NCBI RefSeq assembly: GCF_026239555.1
Contig: NZ_JAPIVP010000001.1
Location: forward strand, 248,001-312,000
Source: Pedobacter sp. PF22-3
GTDB taxonomy: Bacteria > Bacteroidota > Bacteroidia > Sphingobacteriales > Sphingobacteriaceae
Reading direction: 5' to 3'
Length of the DNA: 64,000 nucleotides
Shown: piece by piece, positions 62,218 through 64,000 of the stretch
How positions within the stretch are numbered: the first letter of the stretch is position 1
Layout: each line of letters starts with the position of its first letter
The notes under the pieces: model-generated
What the model was told of the DNA's origin: nothing
The model's database searches: none
What the model saw: the letters and a program-made list of their open reading frames with translations, nothing else
Position numbers and translations under genes: made by a program

Positions 62218-64000
62218 ATGAAACTTTGTTTAATCCTCTTCTTTAGCATACTGAGTATTTATTGTTTTGGACAAAGTTCTGCGAATAAAAAAGCGCAGGT
62301 TTACTTTGAAAAAGCAGGGCCACTTATTGATAAATTTGATTATGCTGCCGCCGAGCAAGTTTTAAAGAGTGCGGTAGAAGCAGATCCCCTATTTCAGAAT
62401 GCCTACATCGCACTCGCTGGAGTTTATAAAGCTCAAAAAAAATATCAGGATGCCAGAATGGTTTATGAAAGAGCCATATTGATCAATAAAGTGGTGGCTC
62501 CCGAAGTAATTTACAGCCTTGCAGAAACTGTATTTGCTACGCAGGATTATTTAAAAGCAAAGCAACATTTTACAGATTTTTTGACACTCGATTCGTCATC
62601 TGAAAAAGCAAGAAAAGCAAAAAAATACCTTTTGGATTGCGATTTTGCAACCATTGCAATAAAAAAGCCTGTAAAATATAGTCCAACAAATTTAGGCGAA
62701 GGCGTAAATACAGTTGATGCCGAATACTTCCCTGCAATAACTGCTGATGGCGAAACTTTAATTTTTACCCGACAGGTAAATGGCAATGAAGACTTTTGGA
62801 CCGCTCAGTTTAAAAATAATACCTGGAGTACGGCCACACCATTATCAAGTAAAATAAATACCACGAGATATAACGAAGGCGCACAAACCATTTCTCCTGA
62901 TGGAAAGTACCTGTTTTTTACAGGATGTAACCGGCCCGATGGTTTAGGGAGGTGTGATATTTATGTATCTCATCGTGAGGGAAAAGATTGGGGTGAACCC
63001 TATAATGTGGGTCAGCCTGTTAATTCTGAGTTCTGGGAATCGCAGCCCGCCATAAGCCCTGATGGGCGGACATTATATTTTATCAGCAACAGACCAGGCG
63101 GATTTGGCGGTTACGATATATGGAAAAGTACCATTACGGATGATGCCAAATGGGGACCCGCCATTAATCTTGGACCTGAGATCAACACCGCTTTCGATGA
63201 AAATACGCCTTATCTACACGCAGACGGCAAAACATTGTACTTTTCTTCTAATGGCTGGCCAGGTTTTGGGAATAAAGATATTTATTTTAGCAGACAGGGA
63301 AATGATGGCAAATGGCAAAAATCAATTAACATTGGCTATCCGATCAATTCTTTTGAAGATGAAAGCGGTTTAGTAGTAAGTGCCGATGGAAATTTAGGAC
63401 TATTTTCTTCAAATTTAAAAGGTGGTTATGGGATGCAGGATATTTACAGTTTTGGTATTCCGGAAACAGCTAAGCCCTTAAAGGTTTCTTATGTAAAAGG
63501 AATTGTAAGAGATCGGGACACCAAAGAAACGATTGAAAGTAATGTGCAGGTAATAGATTTGAAAACCAATAAGACTGTTTTTGATGATTATACCGATCCC
63601 GAAACAGGTGAATTTTTAGCAGTAATGCCCATTGGAGGTAATTACCTTTTTAATGTAAATGCCGAAGGTTATCTATTTTACTCTGAAAACTTCGAACTCA
63701 AAAGCGGCGATATCACCAAACCTTACCAGATTGAGGTTTACATCGAAAAAATAAAACAAGGTGGAAATGTAACTTTAAAAAATATTTTCTTCGACACCAA
63801 TAAGTTTAACCTTTTGCCAGCTTCTATCCGGGAATTGGATCTGTTGATCGATTTTTTGCATCAAAATGAAAACGTACAGATTGAAATTCAAGGACATACG
63901 GATAATGTTGGCGATGATAAATTAAATGAAAAATTGTCTTTCAATCGGGCGAATGCCGTTTACGAATACCTGGTTAAAAACAGTATTGATGCAAAAAGGC
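62218..64000 (+). CDS. OmpA-family outer-membrane protein with TPR and PD40 repeats (3' end cut by window)
   Basis: The ATG at 62218 opens a frame that continues to the edge (594 codons seen). The signal peptide ends near IYCFGQ. Residues about 25-140 contain TPR-like helices (DYAAAEQVLKSAVEADPLFQ), then PD40/WD40-like beta-propeller repeats with SPDGKYLFFTG and SPDGRTLYFISNRPGGFGGY, a CarboxypepD_reg-like domain (KGIVRDRDTKETIESNV), and an OmpA C-terminal domain with IFFDTNKFNLLPAS and GHTDNVGDDKLNEKLSFNRA, which binds peptidoglycan. This domain order is common in Bacteroidota. The protein probably anchors the outer membrane to the wall. Its stop lies beyond the window. Confidence 0.9.
   Translation, partial: MKLCLILFFSILSIYCFGQSSANKKAQVYFEKAGPLIDKFDYAAAEQVLKSAVEADPLFQNAYIALAGVYKAQKKYQDARMVYERAILINKVVAPEVIYSLAETVFATQDYLKAKQHFTDFLTLDSSSEKARKAKKYLLDCDFATIAIKKPVKYSPTNLGEGVNTVDAEYFPAITADGETLIFTRQVNGNEDFWTAQFKNNTWSTATPLSSKINTTRYNEGAQTISPDGKYLFFTGCNRPDGLGRCDIYVSHREGKDWGEPYNVGQPVNSEFWESQPAISPDGRTLYFISNRPGGFGGYDIWKSTITDDAKWGPAINLGPEINTAFDENTPYLHADGKTLYFSSNGWPGFGNKDIYFSRQGNDGKWQKSINIGYPINSFEDESGLVVSADGNLGLFSSNLKGGYGMQDIYSFGIPETAKPLKVSYVKGIVRDRDTKETIESNVQVIDLKTNKTVFDDYTDPETGEFLAVMPIGGNYLFNVNAEGYLFYSENFELKSGDITKPYQIEVYIEKIKQGGNVTLKNIFFDTNKFNLLPASIRELDLLIDFLHQNENVQIEIQGHTDNVGDDKLNEKLSFNRANAVYEYLVKNSIDAKR

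Overview
The window looks like a chromosomal stretch of a Bacteroidota member close to Pedobacter (Sphingobacteriaceae). It is AT-rich and carries several -7 promoter elements of the TAnnTTTG type. Its gene content fits the phylum: TonB-dependent receptors, a DUF4369/TlpA-type lipoprotein, a LptD-like protein, MlaD, OmpA/TPR/PD40 proteins and the ligase-associated DNA repair cassette. Genes are almost all intact housekeeping or envelope genes. I see no rRNA, tRNA, IS element, prophage or CRISPR array.

Layout. 1-0.8 kb: the 5' part of a cobalamin-riboswitch-controlled TonB-dependent receptor (minus). 0.9-1.1 kb: remnant of a serine hydrolase gene. 1.2-9 kb: NtrC-like regulator, ClC-type channel with CBS domains, RluA-type pseudouridine synthase, OmpR-type response regulator, and a gatB-tlpA-like pair. 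9.5-10.8 kb: two tandem paralogous secreted Tyr/Asn/Arg-rich proteins. 10.9-13.9 kb: alaS and a divergent MerR-type regulator. 14-22 kb: a plus-strand cluster of HhH/beta-barrel protein, ComEC, enoyl-CoA hydratase, a secreted protein and a DPP-IV-like peptidase. 22.2-23.7 kb: DUF3307 membrane protein plus SatD-like cyclase-fold/HTH protein, with a three-copy palindromic operator array of exact 28-bp period. 23.7-29.7 kb: the complete four-gene ligase-associated repair cassette (MBL exonuclease, ATP-dependent ligase, DEXH helicase, PdeM phosphoesterase). 29.7-34 kb: thioredoxin, ferritin-like protein, 2-oxoacid dehydrogenase E2, CinA. 34-39.6 kb: envelope module of lptD-like gene, two amidases and MlaD. 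40-44.3 kb: phoH, purC, STAS protein and rnz (minus), and a divergent SAM hydrolase-like gene. 44.6-50.9 kb: small proteins, serC-serA, a TonB-dependent receptor and rpe. 51.3-54.7 kb: rpsO-pnp. 54.8-60 kb: thioesterase, MATE exporter with a short leader peptide, lepA and folD. 60.2-60.9 kb: toxin-antitoxin locus with a frameshifted PIN toxin. 61.1-64 kb: Rieske protein, queE and a truncated OmpA-family gene.

The most interesting signals are three. First, the SatD-DUF3307 pair behind its periodic operator array reads as a cyclase-like regulator plus a membrane partner. Second, a 10-codon leader peptide ending in RLRF sits between a good promoter and a MATE exporter gene, as in drug-dependent ribosome-stalling leaders. 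Third, an outer-membrane barrel with a helix-hairpin-helix segment lies 3 nt from comEC, suggesting a DNA-uptake role. Intergenic DNA is also rich in small dispersed repeats, including a ~130-bp element present twice in inverted orientation and a possible pseudoknot-forming repeat. All calls come from reading the sequence; no database search was run.
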